A stretch of 64,000 nucleotides of DNA from Streptomyces sp. LUP30 (GTDB lineage Bacteria; Actinomycetota; Actinomycetes; Streptomycetales; Streptomycetaceae), in NCBI RefSeq assembly GCF_001746365.1, contig NZ_MJAJ01000024.1, positions 57,854-121,853 of the forward strand. Direction: 5' to 3'. How positions within the stretch are numbered: position 1 is the stretch's first letter; the number at the start of each line of letters is the position of its first letter. Below the pieces are notes generated by a model. It was given only the letters and a program-made list of their open reading frames with translations. It did no database searches and was not told the origin of the DNA. Both the position numbers and the translations under genes were made by a program. Below, one piece after another: positions 24,013 to 33,009 of the stretch.

Positions 24013-26184
24013 ATGAGCGAGCATCGCCGCACAGCGTCCGAGCCGGCCGGGACGACCGGGTCGGCCCGGTCCAACAGGTCTGCCATGTCTGCCAGGTCTG
24101 CCAAGTCCCGTCATCGCCGAGGCGGGAAGGCGCTCTCGGCCGGCGTCCCTCTCACCCTGATCGCCGTCGGCACCCTCGGCTACGGCACGGATCTCGGCCT
24201 CTTCGGCGCGGCCGGGCAGGCTACGGCCTCCGCCGCTACCGCCCCCGTGCCCGCCGCTGCGCCCGCCTGGGCCACCGCCTCCGCCGACGGCTTCGCGTCC
24301 GTAGACGCCCTCGGGCAGAACGGCACCTACGGCGGCCGGGACGGCAGGACCGTCACCGTGAAGACCCTCGCCGACCTGGAGAAGTACGCGACGGCCACCG
24401 AGCCGTATGTCATCGTCGTCGCCGCGACGATCACCATGGACCCGGTCGGCAAGGAGATCAAGGTCCGGTCGGACAAGACGATCGTCGGCTCCGGGACCGC
24501 CGGGCAGATCGTCGGCGGCGGCTTCTTCCTCGGCCAGGGCGTCCACAACGTGATCCTCCGCAACCTGACGATCCGGGACGCCTACCAGGGCGTCTGGAAC
24601 GACAAGGAGCACGACTACGACGGCATCCAGATGGACGGCGCGCACCACGTCTGGATCGACCACAACGACATCCGGCACATGGCCGACGGGCTGATCGACA
24701 GCCGTAAGGACACCACCTACCTGACCGTCTCCTGGAACAAGCTCAGCCAGGAGAACAAGGCGTTCGGCATCGGCTGGACCGACAACGTCACCGCCGACAT
24801 CACGATCCATCACAACTGGATCCGCGAGACCGAACAGCGCAACCCCTCCACGGACAACGTCGCCCACGCGCACCTGTACAACAACTTCCTGGAGGACGTG
24901 CCCGGGACGGCCGTCAAGTCGTCCTACGGCGACTACGCGCGCGGCAGGACCAACATGGTCCTGGAGAACTCCTGCTTCCAGGGCATGACCAACCCCGTCA
25001 TCCGGGACGCCACCGCGACCCTCGTCCAGCGCGGCAACGTCTTCTCCGGCACGAGCGGCAGGAACGAGAGCGGCGGCACGGGCGCGGCCTGGGACCCGAA
25101 GACGTACTACGCCTACACCCTCGACAAGGCGGCGGACGTGCCCGCGCTGCTCAGGTCGGGTGCGGGCCCGCGCAGTTCGGTCGGCACGGCCCCGGCGGCC
25201 GGCACGGCGGCCACGACGAAGGCCGCCGCCGCGACCACGCTCACCGTCGCCAAGGACGGCAGCGGGCAGTACTCGACCGTGCAGGCCGCGGTGAACGCGG
25301 TCCCGGCGAACAACCCCTCGCGTGTCGTGATCGCCGTCAAGCCGGGCACGTACCGCGAGCTGGTCAAGGTGCCGTCCAACAAGCCGCACGTCACCATCCG
25401 GGGCACCGGCGGCAGCCGCAAGGACACCACGATCGTCTACAACAACGCGTCGGGCACCCCCAAGCCCGGCGGCGGCACCTGGGGCACCGGCGGCAGCGCC
25501 ACCGTCGCGGTCGAGGCGGACGACTTCCAGGCACGCAACCTGACCATCTCCAACGACTTCGACGAGGGGGCCCACCAGGACATCGCCGGGCAGGCGGTAG
25601 CCCTGCGGACCGCCGCCGACAAGGTGTTCCTGGACGGTGTCATCGTCAGCGGCGACCAGGACACCCTGCTGGTGGACACCGCGTCCAAGGACCGGCTGGG
25701 CCGCGTCTACATGGCCGACTCCTATGTCGTCGGCAACGTCGACTTCATCTTCGGCCGCGCCACCGCGGTGATCGACAGGTCGGTCATCACGCTGAAGAAG
25801 CGCTGGAACGGCACCTCGGCCGGGTTCGTCACCGCCCCCAGCACAGCCGCCGGCCGCAAGGGCATCCTGATCACCGACTCCACGGTGAACGGTGACGTGT
25901 CCGACCGCAGCTTCTACCTCGGGCGTCCCTGGCACGCCGGGGGCGACGCGAGCCTCGACCCGCAGGCCACCGTCCGCAACACCACCCTGAGCGCCGCGAT
26001 CAGGACCGCCCCCTGGACCGACATGAGCGGCTTCTCCTGGAAGGACGACCGGTTCGCCGAGTACCGGAACAAGGGCGCGGGGGCGGGCGCCGCGAGCACC
26101 GACCGCCCTCAGCTCACCGACGCGCAGGCCGCCGGCCAGGAGGTCGGGGACTGGCTGGGGGACTGGACCCCCAGCGCGTCCTGA
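24013..26184 (+). CDS. Fused secreted pectate lyase (PL1) and pectin methylesterase (CE8)
   Basis: A 723-aa exported enzyme. A long N-terminal region with Arg/Ser-rich start and hydrophobic segment (ALSAGVPLTLIAVGTLGYG, about 45-65) targets it outside. Residues about 95-405 are a family 1 pectate lyase beta-helix (DGIQMDGAHHVWIDHNDI, ITIHHNWIRETEQRNPS, HLYNNFLED). An Ala/Thr linker (about 395-415) leads to a CE8 pectinesterase (about 420-695) with SGDQDTLLVD (catalytic Asp, Gln), GNVDFIFGRA (nucleophile Asp) and YLGRPW (substrate Arg). One polypeptide can thus de-esterify pectin and cleave the resulting polygalacturonate by Ca-dependent elimination. The ATG follows GGAAGG. It is a stand-alone transcription unit. 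Confidence 0.95.
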   Translation: MSEHRRTASEPAGTTGSARSNRSAMSARSAKSRHRRGGKALSAGVPLTLIAVGTLGYGTDLGLFGAAGQATASAATAPVPAAAPAWATASADGFASVDALGQNGTYGGRDGRTVTVKTLADLEKYATATEPYVIVVAATITMDPVGKEIKVRSDKTIVGSGTAGQIVGGGFFLGQGVHNVILRNLTIRDAYQGVWNDKEHDYDGIQMDGAHHVWIDHNDIRHMADGLIDSRKDTTYLTVSWNKLSQENKAFGIGWTDNVTADITIHHNWIRETEQRNPSTDNVAHAHLYNNFLEDVPGTAVKSSYGDYARGRTNMVLENSCFQGMTNPVIRDATATLVQRGNVFSGTSGRNESGGTGAAWDPKTYYAYTLDKAADVPALLRSGAGPRSSVGTAPAAGTAATTKAAAATTLTVAKDGSGQYSTVQAAVNAVPANNPSRVVIAVKPGTYRELVKVPSNKPHVTIRGTGGSRKDTTIVYNNASGTPKPGGGTWGTGGSATVAVEADDFQARNLTISNDFDEGAHQDIAGQAVALRTAADKVFLDGVIVSGDQDTLLVDTASKDRLGRVYMADSYVVGNVDFIFGRATAVIDRSVITLKKRWNGTSAGFVTAPSTAAGRKGILITDSTVNGDVSDRSFYLGRPWHAGGDASLDPQATVRNTTLSAAIRTAPWTDMSGFSWKDDRFAEYRNKGAGAGAASTDRPQLTDAQAAGQEVGDWLGDWTPSAS

Positions 26185-26358
26185 CCTGATCGGCGTGCGC
26201 CCGGACGGGACCGGCGGGTCCCGGGGCACGGTGGCGGGCGGGGGCTGCATCCCCGCGGGCGGCACAGCGTTCGGCTGGGTCATCCGGTGACCCGCCGCAC
26301 CGCACGACCGCCCCGCTGAACGGCACGACGACCGGGCAGGAACACCCGCTTTCGTACG

Positions 26359-26393
26359 ACGAGGCGGCCGCGTCGGTGACGCGGCCGCCTCGT
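26359..26393. terminator. Bidirectional 16-bp hairpin between convergent genes
   Basis: ACGAGGCGGCCGCGTC (26359-26374) and GACGCGGCCGCCTCGT (26378-26393) pair perfectly around GGT. It serves the pectinolytic gene on one side and the 5'-nucleotidase gene on the other. Confidence 0.85.
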
Positions 26394-26414
26394 CGCCCCC
26401 AGGGGAGGTGGGTG

Positions 26415-28226
26415 CTACTGCGTGATCGTGATCCGGTTCGCCGCCGGCGGGGCCAGCGGGCCCGAGGCCGAGGAGCCGGCCGTCAGGTACTGCTCCAGGG
26501 CGGTCAGGTCGTCGGTGCCGACCAGATCGTTCGTGCCCAGGCCCAGCGTGGTGAAGCCGTCGCCGCCGCCCGCGAGGAAGCTGTTGGTCGAGACGCGGTA
26601 GGTGGCGTTCGGGTCGATCGCCGCGCCGTCGAGCCGGATGGAGTCCGTGACGACGCGGTCGGCCCCGCTCTTCGTCAGGTCCAGCGTGTACGTCAGGTTG
26701 GCGGACGGCTGCAGGATCTTCGGGGCGCTCGCGTTCGCCCCGCTCACCTGCTCCTTGAGGACCTGGACCAGCTGGGCGCCGGTGAAGTCCTGCAGGTTCA
26801 CGGTGTTGGAGAAGGGCTGGACGGTGAATCCCTCGGCGTAGGTCACCACGCCGTCGCCCTCACCGCCCTTGGCCGCGTAGGTCAGACCGGCCCGGACGCC
26901 GCCCGGGTTCATCAGCGCGAGGTCCGTGCCCGGGTCGAGCTTGCGGCCGTACCAGAGCTGGGCGTCCGCGATCAGGTCGCCCATCGGGGACTCGGTGCCC
27001 GTGTTGGGGACGTCCGCGGAGATGTAGCCGATCGGCCGGTTGCCGACGGGAGCCGCCAGGGTGTTCCACCTGCTGATCAGCTCGGTCATGTCGGGCGCCT
27101 TGGCGACGGTCCGGGTGACCACGTGGTTCGCCGACTTGACCGCCGTGCGCGCGATGTCGCCGGTGTAGCGGTCGTACGTCAGCGTGGTGTCCGTGTAGAG
27201 GCGGCCGAAGGACGCGGCCGAGGTGACCGTGCGCGGCTTGCCCGACGGGTCGGGGATCGTGCAGGCGTAGGCCGCGTGCGTATGGCCCGTCACCAGCGCG
27301 TCCACCGCAGGGGTGACGTTCTTCGCGATGTCGACGATCGGGCCGGAGATGCCGGCGCCCGCGCCCGGGGAGTCGCAGTCGTAGTTGTACGCCCCCGAGG
27401 CCGGCAGACCGCCCTCGTGGATCAGCGCCACGATCGACTTCACGCCCTGCTTCTGCAGCACCTTGGCGTACTTGTTGATCGTCTCGACCTCGTCCTTGAA
27501 CTTCAGGCCCTTGACGCCCTCGGCGGAGACGACGCCGGGGGTGTCCTCCAGCGTCACGCCGATGAAGCCGATCCTGACGTCCTTCTTCTTCCAGACCCAG
27601 TACGGCTTCAGGATCGGCCGGCCGGTCTTCTCGTTCAGGACGTTGGCCGCCAGGTACGGGAAGTCCGCACCCTTGAACTTCTTGTCCGTGTAGCAGCCGG
27701 CCGTCGGGTGACAGCCGCCGTTCTGCAGCCGGGCCAGCTCCTTCGCGCCCTCGTCGAACTCGTGGTTGCCGACGGAGGTGACGTCCAGATCGAGCTTGTT
27801 CAGCGCCTCGATGGTGGGCTCGTCGTGGAACAGACCCGAGATCAGCGGGGACGCGCCGACCATGTCGCCGCCGGCAGCGGTGATCGAGTACTTGTTGCCC
27901 TTGCGGGCCTCACGCAGATGCGTGGCCAGGTACTCCACACCGCCCGCGTCGATCGTCTTCGTCGTGCCGTCCGCCTGCAGCTCCGTGACACGGCCCGACG
28001 AACCCGACGGCGGTTCGAGGTTGCCGTGCAGGTCGTTGAAGGACAGCAGTTGCACGTCCTGGTAGCGGCTCGGCAACGGCTTGCCGTGCCTGCCGTCGTG
28101 GGCGTCCGCCGGGAGCGCGGCGGCAAGGGCACCGGCGGTGGCGAGGACCGCGGAGGCGGCGACGAGACGGTACGAACGGCGTCGGCCGCGTCTGTCGGTC
28201 CGGTGCGGCTGGGAAGTGGCTGGCAT
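26415..28226 (-). CDS. Secreted 5'-nucleotidase / metallophosphatase (UshA-type)
   Basis: A 603-aa exported enzyme releasing phosphate from nucleotides outside the cell. After a signal peptide (RLVAASAVLATAGALAAALP then ADA, with a long Arg-rich n-region) comes the calcineurin-like domain with metal-ligand motifs SFNDLHGNL, GGDMVGASP, GNHEFD, HEGG and GHTHAAY. The C-terminal 5'-nucleotidase domain has MNPGGVRAGLTY and STNSFLAGGGDGF, which form the nucleoside-binding part. ATG 28226 is used. As I recall the S. coelicolor homologue is induced under phosphate limitation by PhoP; 11-bp-phased GTT elements at 28313 and 28324 are too weak to call a PHO box. Confidence 0.95.
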   Translation of the reverse strand: MPATSQPHRTDRRGRRRSYRLVAASAVLATAGALAAALPADAHDGRHGKPLPSRYQDVQLLSFNDLHGNLEPPSGSSGRVTELQADGTTKTIDAGGVEYLATHLREARKGNKYSITAAGGDMVGASPLISGLFHDEPTIEALNKLDLDVTSVGNHEFDEGAKELARLQNGGCHPTAGCYTDKKFKGADFPYLAANVLNEKTGRPILKPYWVWKKKDVRIGFIGVTLEDTPGVVSAEGVKGLKFKDEVETINKYAKVLQKQGVKSIVALIHEGGLPASGAYNYDCDSPGAGAGISGPIVDIAKNVTPAVDALVTGHTHAAYACTIPDPSGKPRTVTSAASFGRLYTDTTLTYDRYTGDIARTAVKSANHVVTRTVAKAPDMTELISRWNTLAAPVGNRPIGYISADVPNTGTESPMGDLIADAQLWYGRKLDPGTDLALMNPGGVRAGLTYAAKGGEGDGVVTYAEGFTVQPFSNTVNLQDFTGAQLVQVLKEQVSGANASAPKILQPSANLTYTLDLTKSGADRVVTDSIRLDGAAIDPNATYRVSTNSFLAGGGDGFTTLGLGTNDLVGTDDLTALEQYLTAGSSASGPLAPPAANRITITQ

Positions 28227-28384
28227 GCGCCCCCCTGTGGTCGGCTGGGAATAGGTGGCTCCCGTCCGGCGCAGCCTAAGGTCAACGCGCGTAGCGCGAC
28301 AGGGGGTTCGTGGTTACATCCTGGTTTCCCTTTGCCCTCTCCTTTGCCCCCACTTTGCGGCGTCCGCCCCTTACCCTCGTACGC

Positions 28385-29311
28385 ATGACCAGCGACGACA
28401 TCGCACGGATCCCCGGCTCCCGATCCATCGAGACCCACTCCGAGCTCTCCCCCGCACAGGTCGGGGCCGTCCTCGAACTGCTCGCGGCGGCCGCCCGGAC
28501 GGACGGCCAGCAGGCGGTGTCCGAACAGGGCAGGCTGCAGCTGCGCGGCGGCCCCCGCGACGGCGTCTGCCATCTGGTCCTCACCCTCGACGACGAAATC
28601 GTCGGGTACGCCCAGTTGGAGGACACCGACCCGGTCGAGGCACCCGCCGCCGAACTGGTCGTCCACCCCTCCCACCGCGGGCACGGGCACGGCCGGGCGC
28701 TCGGCTCGGCCCTGCTGGCCGCCTCCGGCAAGCGGCTTCGGGTCTGGGCCCACGGCGGCCACTCCGCCGCCCGGCACCTCGCCCAGGTCCTCGGGCTGAC
28801 GCTGTTTCGCGAACTGCGCCAGATGCGGCGGCCGTTGACCGGCCTCGAGCTGCCCGAGCCGGTACTGCCCGCGGGCGTCAGCGTGCGGGCCTTCGTGCCC
28901 GGCCAGGACGACTCCGCCTGGCTCTCCGTCAACGCGGCCTCCTTCGCCCACCACCCCGAACAGGGCTCCCTCACCCAGCGCGACCTGGACGACCGCATGT
29001 CCCAGCCCTGGTTCGACCCCGCAGGCTTCTTCCTCGCCCACCGCGGCGAGCAGCTCGTCGGCTTCCACTGGACGAAGGTCCACGCCGAGGAACAGCTCGG
29101 CGAGGTGTACGTCCTCGGCGTCGCCCCCGGCGCACAGGGGAGCGGCCTCGGCAAAGCCCTCACCACGATCGGCCTGCGCCATCTCGCGGCGCAGGAACTG
29201 CCCACCGCGATGCTGTACGTCGACGCCGACAACAAGGCGGCGGTGTCGGTGTACGAACGGCTGGGCTTCGTCACGCACGAAACGGACCTGATGTACCGCT
29301 CGGAGACGTGA
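28385..29311 (+). CDS. mshD: Mycothiol synthase
   Basis: A 308-aa tandem GNAT enzyme that acetylates Cys-GlcN-Ins with acetyl-CoA, the last step of mycothiol synthesis. The N-terminal GNAT half contains LVVHPSHRGHGHGRALGSALL. The C-terminal active half contains VYVLGVAPGAQGSGLGKAL and ends in YVDADNKAAVSVYERLGF. Both pyrophosphate-binding loops are intact. ATG 28385 is chosen as the first Met of the conserved region (MTSDDIARIPG). It is divergent from the nucleotidase gene. Confidence 0.95.
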   Translation: MTSDDIARIPGSRSIETHSELSPAQVGAVLELLAAAARTDGQQAVSEQGRLQLRGGPRDGVCHLVLTLDDEIVGYAQLEDTDPVEAPAAELVVHPSHRGHGHGRALGSALLAASGKRLRVWAHGGHSAARHLAQVLGLTLFRELRQMRRPLTGLELPEPVLPAGVSVRAFVPGQDDSAWLSVNAASFAHHPEQGSLTQRDLDDRMSQPWFDPAGFFLAHRGEQLVGFHWTKVHAEEQLGEVYVLGVAPGAQGSGLGKALTTIGLRHLAAQELPTAMLYVDADNKAAVSVYERLGFVTHETDLMYRSET

Positions 29312-29339
29312 CGCGCCCGCAGGCCGAGCCGGTGCGGTG

Positions 29340-29480
29340 CCGATGCCTGTGCTTGAGCCTGGGCCTGCGCGATCGGCAGGCGCTCTCGTCGGCGGCGTCC
29401 CGGGCCGGAGCGCGCACGCCCAGCAGCTGCGCCGCGCGGGCGGTCGTGGTGCCCGGTGCGCTCGGCCCGGTCCAGAAGAC
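29340..29480 (-). pseudogene. Partial duplicate of the permease gene 3' end (relic)
   Basis: On the minus strand this stretch encodes GTTTARAAQLLGVRAPARD, which mirrors the true permease C-terminus STTTAQAARLLGVEVPKEA encoded just upstream. By eye 28 of 36 bases agree between 29417-29452 and 29610-29645. There is no start and the copy is not joined to the gene, so it looks like a decayed tandem duplicate. The rest of 29312-29572 shows nothing else. Confidence 0.5.
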
Positions 29481-29572
29481 CCTCGCCTGGCGTCGGTCCG
29501 GTCGGTGGGACGAGCACGGCGGCAGTGACGGTCGCAGCCCACCCCTCAGCTCCGCCTGCCCCACTCCTTGCC

Positions 29573-31126
29573 CTACTCCTCGCACTTCTCCGCCTCCTTG
29601 GGCACCTCGACGCCCAGGAGCCTCGCGGCCTGCGCGGTCGTCGTGCTCGCGGACGTCAGCTGCGCCCAGTGAGCCTTGACGCGCGCCGCCATCGCGGCAC
29701 GAGGACGCTCCAGCAGTTCCCGGATCACCGTCGTCTGCGGGCCCGTCAGGCTCAGTCCGTTCGTCGGAGCCAGGACCTGGGCGGAGCCGCTGAGGCTGTC
29801 GTCGAGCCGCAGGTTCCGGAACGTGTCCGTCGGGGTGGGGTCGGTGCTCAGGACCAGCCATATGACGGTCACCGCGCGCGCGTCGTCGCACAGCTCCTGC
29901 GTCGTCATGTCCTCCGAGCCCCCGACCAGGACCACGGCGGCGCCGACCGCGAACTCGGGGACGCGGTTGCCGCCCCAGCGGGTGCCGACGGTCACCTCGC
30001 CCGGCGTGGAGGAGGGGTCGAGGTCGCCGTCGACCTCCACCTGGTCGTCGATGTAGACGCGCTGGCGGACCGTCAGGCGCGCCTGCGCCGCCGTACCGCC
30101 GGCCGCGGACTGCACGCGGTCGACGACCTCGGCCCAGTCGGACCGCACGGTGCTCCACTCGTCGAACGAGCAGTACGTCGAGCGGCCGTGCTGCGCGCAC
30201 GACTGGACCTTCTGCGGGGTGGCCGCCGCCGTCCTGCGAGCCGCGTCCAGCGCCTTCGCGTCACTCGGGAGCTGGCCGAGCGCGCCGATCACGGTCACCG
30301 CGAGCGCGAGGACGGTGGCCGCCTTGACGGCCTTGGTACGGCCCCCGGCCCGCAGCAGCGCCACGCAGGCCAGCACCGCGCACAGGCCCGTCGCGTAGAG
30401 AGCGTGCCAGCCGGCGGGGCGGCCCAGCAGATCGCTGGGGACCGGGTCGCCGCCGGTCCGGGCGACGAACACGATCGGCGAGAGCCAGCCCTCCCACCGG
30501 CCCGCGTTTTCCGCATCGGAGGCGAGGACGAAGAGCAGGTAGAGGGGGATCGAGACCAGTATGGGAATGAAGGAGGAGGGCAGCAGACGGGCCAGCAGCA
30601 CTCCCAGGACACCGGCCAGCAGCACGGTCAGGGGACCGGCGGCCAGCTCGCCCACCGAGCCGTGGCCGATCGCACCGGGCTTCAGCGCCTCCCGGCCGAA
30701 CTCGCCCGCGACGACCAGCGCGGTGAGCGCCGCGTACGGGACGACGGACAGCACATGGGCGAGGGTGCGCCGCCAGGGCTCCATCGCCAGGACGTCGAAC
30801 TGCTGCACCGTGTTGTGCTTCCGTGAACGCAGCGCGGCCGCGTTGCAGCAGATGAACACGGCCATGGCGAACAGCAGAGGTTCCGTCTGGGTCTGCCGGT
30901 CGATCGTGTTGAGGACGGGATAGTCGTCCATGCCGTCCCGGTCCATGAACCCCAGGGCGACGTAGCCGACGTAGAGGGCGAAGGTCAGCAGCAGCGGGAC
31001 CTGCAGCAGCAGCTCCCGGGCCTCGAAACGGGCGAGGTCGAGGACGGCTCGGACCTGGTGGCCCTCGCGCGGGGGCTCGGCGCGCCCGGGCGCCGGCTGG
31101 TTGATCGTCACGTTCGCCGTGCTCAT
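29573..31126 (-). CDS. ABC-2 type transporter permease
   Basis: A 517-aa membrane protein coupled to the ATPase gene by a 4-bp ATGA overlap. Residues about 40-310 carry six hydrophobic helices in two groups (VPLLLTFALYVGYVAL, PLLFAMAVFICCNAAALRS, TLAHVLSVVPYAALTALVV, ELAAGPLTVLLAGVLGVLLA, FIPILVSIPLYLLFVLA, ATVLALAVTVIGALG). Residues about 325-517 form a large extracytoplasmic domain (two Cys in VQSCAQHGRSTYCSF). This is the exporter type found behind actinobacterial ECF sigma/zinc-finger operons; the substrate is unknown. Confidence 0.92.
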   Translation of the reverse strand: MSTANVTINQPAPGRAEPPREGHQVRAVLDLARFEARELLLQVPLLLTFALYVGYVALGFMDRDGMDDYPVLNTIDRQTQTEPLLFAMAVFICCNAAALRSRKHNTVQQFDVLAMEPWRRTLAHVLSVVPYAALTALVVAGEFGREALKPGAIGHGSVGELAAGPLTVLLAGVLGVLLARLLPSSFIPILVSIPLYLLFVLASDAENAGRWEGWLSPIVFVARTGGDPVPSDLLGRPAGWHALYATGLCAVLACVALLRAGGRTKAVKAATVLALAVTVIGALGQLPSDAKALDAARRTAAATPQKVQSCAQHGRSTYCSFDEWSTVRSDWAEVVDRVQSAAGGTAAQARLTVRQRVYIDDQVEVDGDLDPSSTPGEVTVGTRWGGNRVPEFAVGAAVVLVGGSEDMTTQELCDDARAVTVIWLVLSTDPTPTDTFRNLRLDDSLSGSAQVLAPTNGLSLTGPQTTVIRELLERPRAAMAARVKAHWAQLTSASTTTAQAARLLGVEVPKEAEKCEE

Positions 31127-32040
31127 GCCGTCACCGCCGCGTCGTCGCCGTCGAGGGCGAGCAGATAGCCGTCCTCCAGGGTGGGTTCCAGGAGATCGGC
31201 GCCGTTCGGGGGATCGCCGACGTTCCGGAAGGCGCCGCTGCCCGTACGCCAGCCGGCCAGGGCGTTCGGGTCGCGTTCGGAGCTGCTCCAGACCCGGCCC
31301 GCCGCGCGGGCGGTCAGCTCGGCCGGGGCGCCCTGGAAGCGCACACGGCCGCGGGCCAGCACCACGACGCGGTGGCAGAGCATCGCCACGTCCTCCGTCA
31401 GGTGGGTGGACAGCAGGACCGTGCGGCCCTCACCCGCCTCGGCGATCAACTCGCGGAAGCGCATGCGCTGTTCCGGGTCGAGGCCGACGGTCGGTTCGTC
31501 CAGTACGAGGAAGCCGGGGTCGCCGACGAGCGCGGCGGCCAGGGCGACGCGCTGACGCATGCCGCCGGACAGCCGCTTGATGCGGGTCCCGCGCACCTCG
31601 GAGAGGTCGACGGCGTCCAGCACGCGCCGCACCTCGCGCAGCCGGGCGGATCGGTCGGTCAGCTCCTTCAGGATCGCCACGTAGTCCACGAAGTCGAAGG
31701 CCCTGAAGTCCGGATGGAAACCGGGGTTCTGAGGCAGATAGCCGAGCGTGCGGCGCAGCGCGAGGCGCCCGGAGGCGGTGCCGGGGTCGTGGCCGAGAGC
31801 CGTGAACCGCCCACCGTCCGGCGGGACGGCCGTGGCCAGCACCCGCAGCAGGCTCGTCTTCCCCGCGCCATTGGGGCCCAGCAGGCCCGTGACACCCCGG
31901 CTCAGCCGCAGCGAGACCCCGTCGAGGGCCCGAGTCCCACCGAAACGCAGGGACAGGTCGGTGGCTGTCAGGGTGGCGGGGCCCGAGACGCCCGGGCCGT
32001 CGTGGCCGGGAGCGGGCCCGGGAACGGATGCGGCGGTCAT
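31123..32040 (-). CDS. ABC transporter ATP-binding protein
   Basis: A 305-aa ATPase of the exporter type. Walker A is LLGPNGAGKTSLL, the Q-loop YLPQNPGF, the signature RLSGGMRQRVALA, Walker B FLVLDEPTVGLDPEQ and the H-loop LLSTHLTED. A C-terminal extension of about 70 residues follows. It energises the coupled permease (4-bp overlap). Start ATG 32040. Confidence 0.96.
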   Translation of the reverse strand: MTAASVPGPAPGHDGPGVSGPATLTATDLSLRFGGTRALDGVSLRLSRGVTGLLGPNGAGKTSLLRVLATAVPPDGGRFTALGHDPGTASGRLALRRTLGYLPQNPGFHPDFRAFDFVDYVAILKELTDRSARLREVRRVLDAVDLSEVRGTRIKRLSGGMRQRVALAAALVGDPGFLVLDEPTVGLDPEQRMRFRELIAEAGEGRTVLLSTHLTEDVAMLCHRVVVLARGRVRFQGAPAELTARAAGRVWSSSERDPNALAGWRTGSGAFRNVGDPPNGADLLEPTLEDGYLLALDGDDAAVTA

Positions 32041-32099
32041 GTGAGGCTCCTGGGGATCCGGGTGGCGGGCGGGGGCGGACTCGGGACCGGGACGTCGGG

Positions 32100-32942
32100 T
32101 CATAGGGCGCCGCCGTCGTGGAAGCCGCCCAGGGGACGCGCGTCCAAGCGGTCGCGGCCCTGGTAGAGCAGCAGGGCGGCGAGGACGGCCACTCCCGCCG
32201 CGGTCGCCTGACCCGCCGCCGTGAACGGCGCGAGCGTGTCGTGCGCCTGCGTCTGGACCCTGGCGACGGCCAGCAGCGCCAGCCACCCCCCGCCGACCAG
32301 GGTGGGCGCGAGGACCGAACCCAGCCGGGTGCTCAGCGCGAGCCCCGTGGCGGTCAGGGCGAGCGCCGGCAGCAGCCAGGCCAGGGCCGCCAGCCCGTAC
32401 TCCGGAAGGGCCAGCGTGGCGAGGCCGTTGAAGACCAGCCCCGCGGTGAGCACCGCCACCGTGCGGATCATCAGCAGCCGGAAGCCGTGCAGCGGGGCGA
32501 CCACCGCCATCTCGTACGTCGGGTCGAGCGACGGCCCGTAGGACAGGGCGACCCCGGCGAGCGGGAGCAGCGGGGCGAGCGCGAGGAACAGCGTCGGCTG
32601 ATCCGCCACGCGCACCGCCAGTACCGTCATGACCAGCAGGAACAGCACCGACAGCAGCCAGGAGCGGCGCAGCACCGGTGTGGCCGCGAGCAGGCGTGCG
32701 GTGTGGTCGGCCACCCCGAGCCGCGCCAGCAGCCGCTCGACCGCGCTCGGCCGCGGCGCGTCCAGCTCGGCGTCGAGCCGCTCCCAGCCGGCGTCCAGGG
32801 CGGCCGGGTCGGCGGCCTCGGCGAGCCGGGACCGGCACGGGGCGCACCCGGTGAGATGGGTGTCGGCCGACCACAGCAGGGGTGGCGCCAACTCACCCTG
32901 CGCGTAGGCGCGCAGGTCGTCCTCCGGCACGTGCCACGTCAT
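32100..32942 (-). CDS. Zinc-finger (zf-HC2) anti-sigma-like membrane protein
   Basis: A 280-aa protein with an N-terminal ZAS-type motif H-x3-C-x2-C (HLTGCAPC, about residues 29-36) like anti-sigma factors of ECF sigmas, a helical linker, then six predicted transmembrane helices from about 93 to 265 (SWLLSVLFLLVMTVLAVRV, LFLALAPLLPLAGVALSYG, LAALAWLLPALALTATGLAL). It lies 67 bp after the ECF sigma gene and before the ABC genes. The likely role is to hold the sigma factor at the membrane until an envelope signal arrives. Having six helices instead of one is notable. The ATG has a GAGAGAGG site. Confidence 0.88.
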   Translation of the reverse strand: MTWHVPEDDLRAYAQGELAPPLLWSADTHLTGCAPCRSRLAEAADPAALDAGWERLDAELDAPRPSAVERLLARLGVADHTARLLAATPVLRRSWLLSVLFLLVMTVLAVRVADQPTLFLALAPLLPLAGVALSYGPSLDPTYEMAVVAPLHGFRLLMIRTVAVLTAGLVFNGLATLALPEYGLAALAWLLPALALTATGLALSTRLGSVLAPTLVGGGWLALLAVARVQTQAHDTLAPFTAAGQATAAGVAVLAALLLYQGRDRLDARPLGGFHDGGAL

Positions 32943-33009
32943 GCCATGACCTCTCTCGACCGCTCGTCGCCCACGCGGACGCGCAGACCTGCTCCGCACA
33001 CGTGCCGCC

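Noticed and set aside
23746..26283. 845-codon minus-strand open frame opposite the pectinolytic gene
   Set aside because: Antisense shadow of a gene with clear PL1 and CE8 motifs.
28302..28334. PHO box upstream of the 5'-nucleotidase
   Set aside because: Two GTT elements are 11 bp apart but the CACC core is missing in both; too weak despite the biological plausibility.
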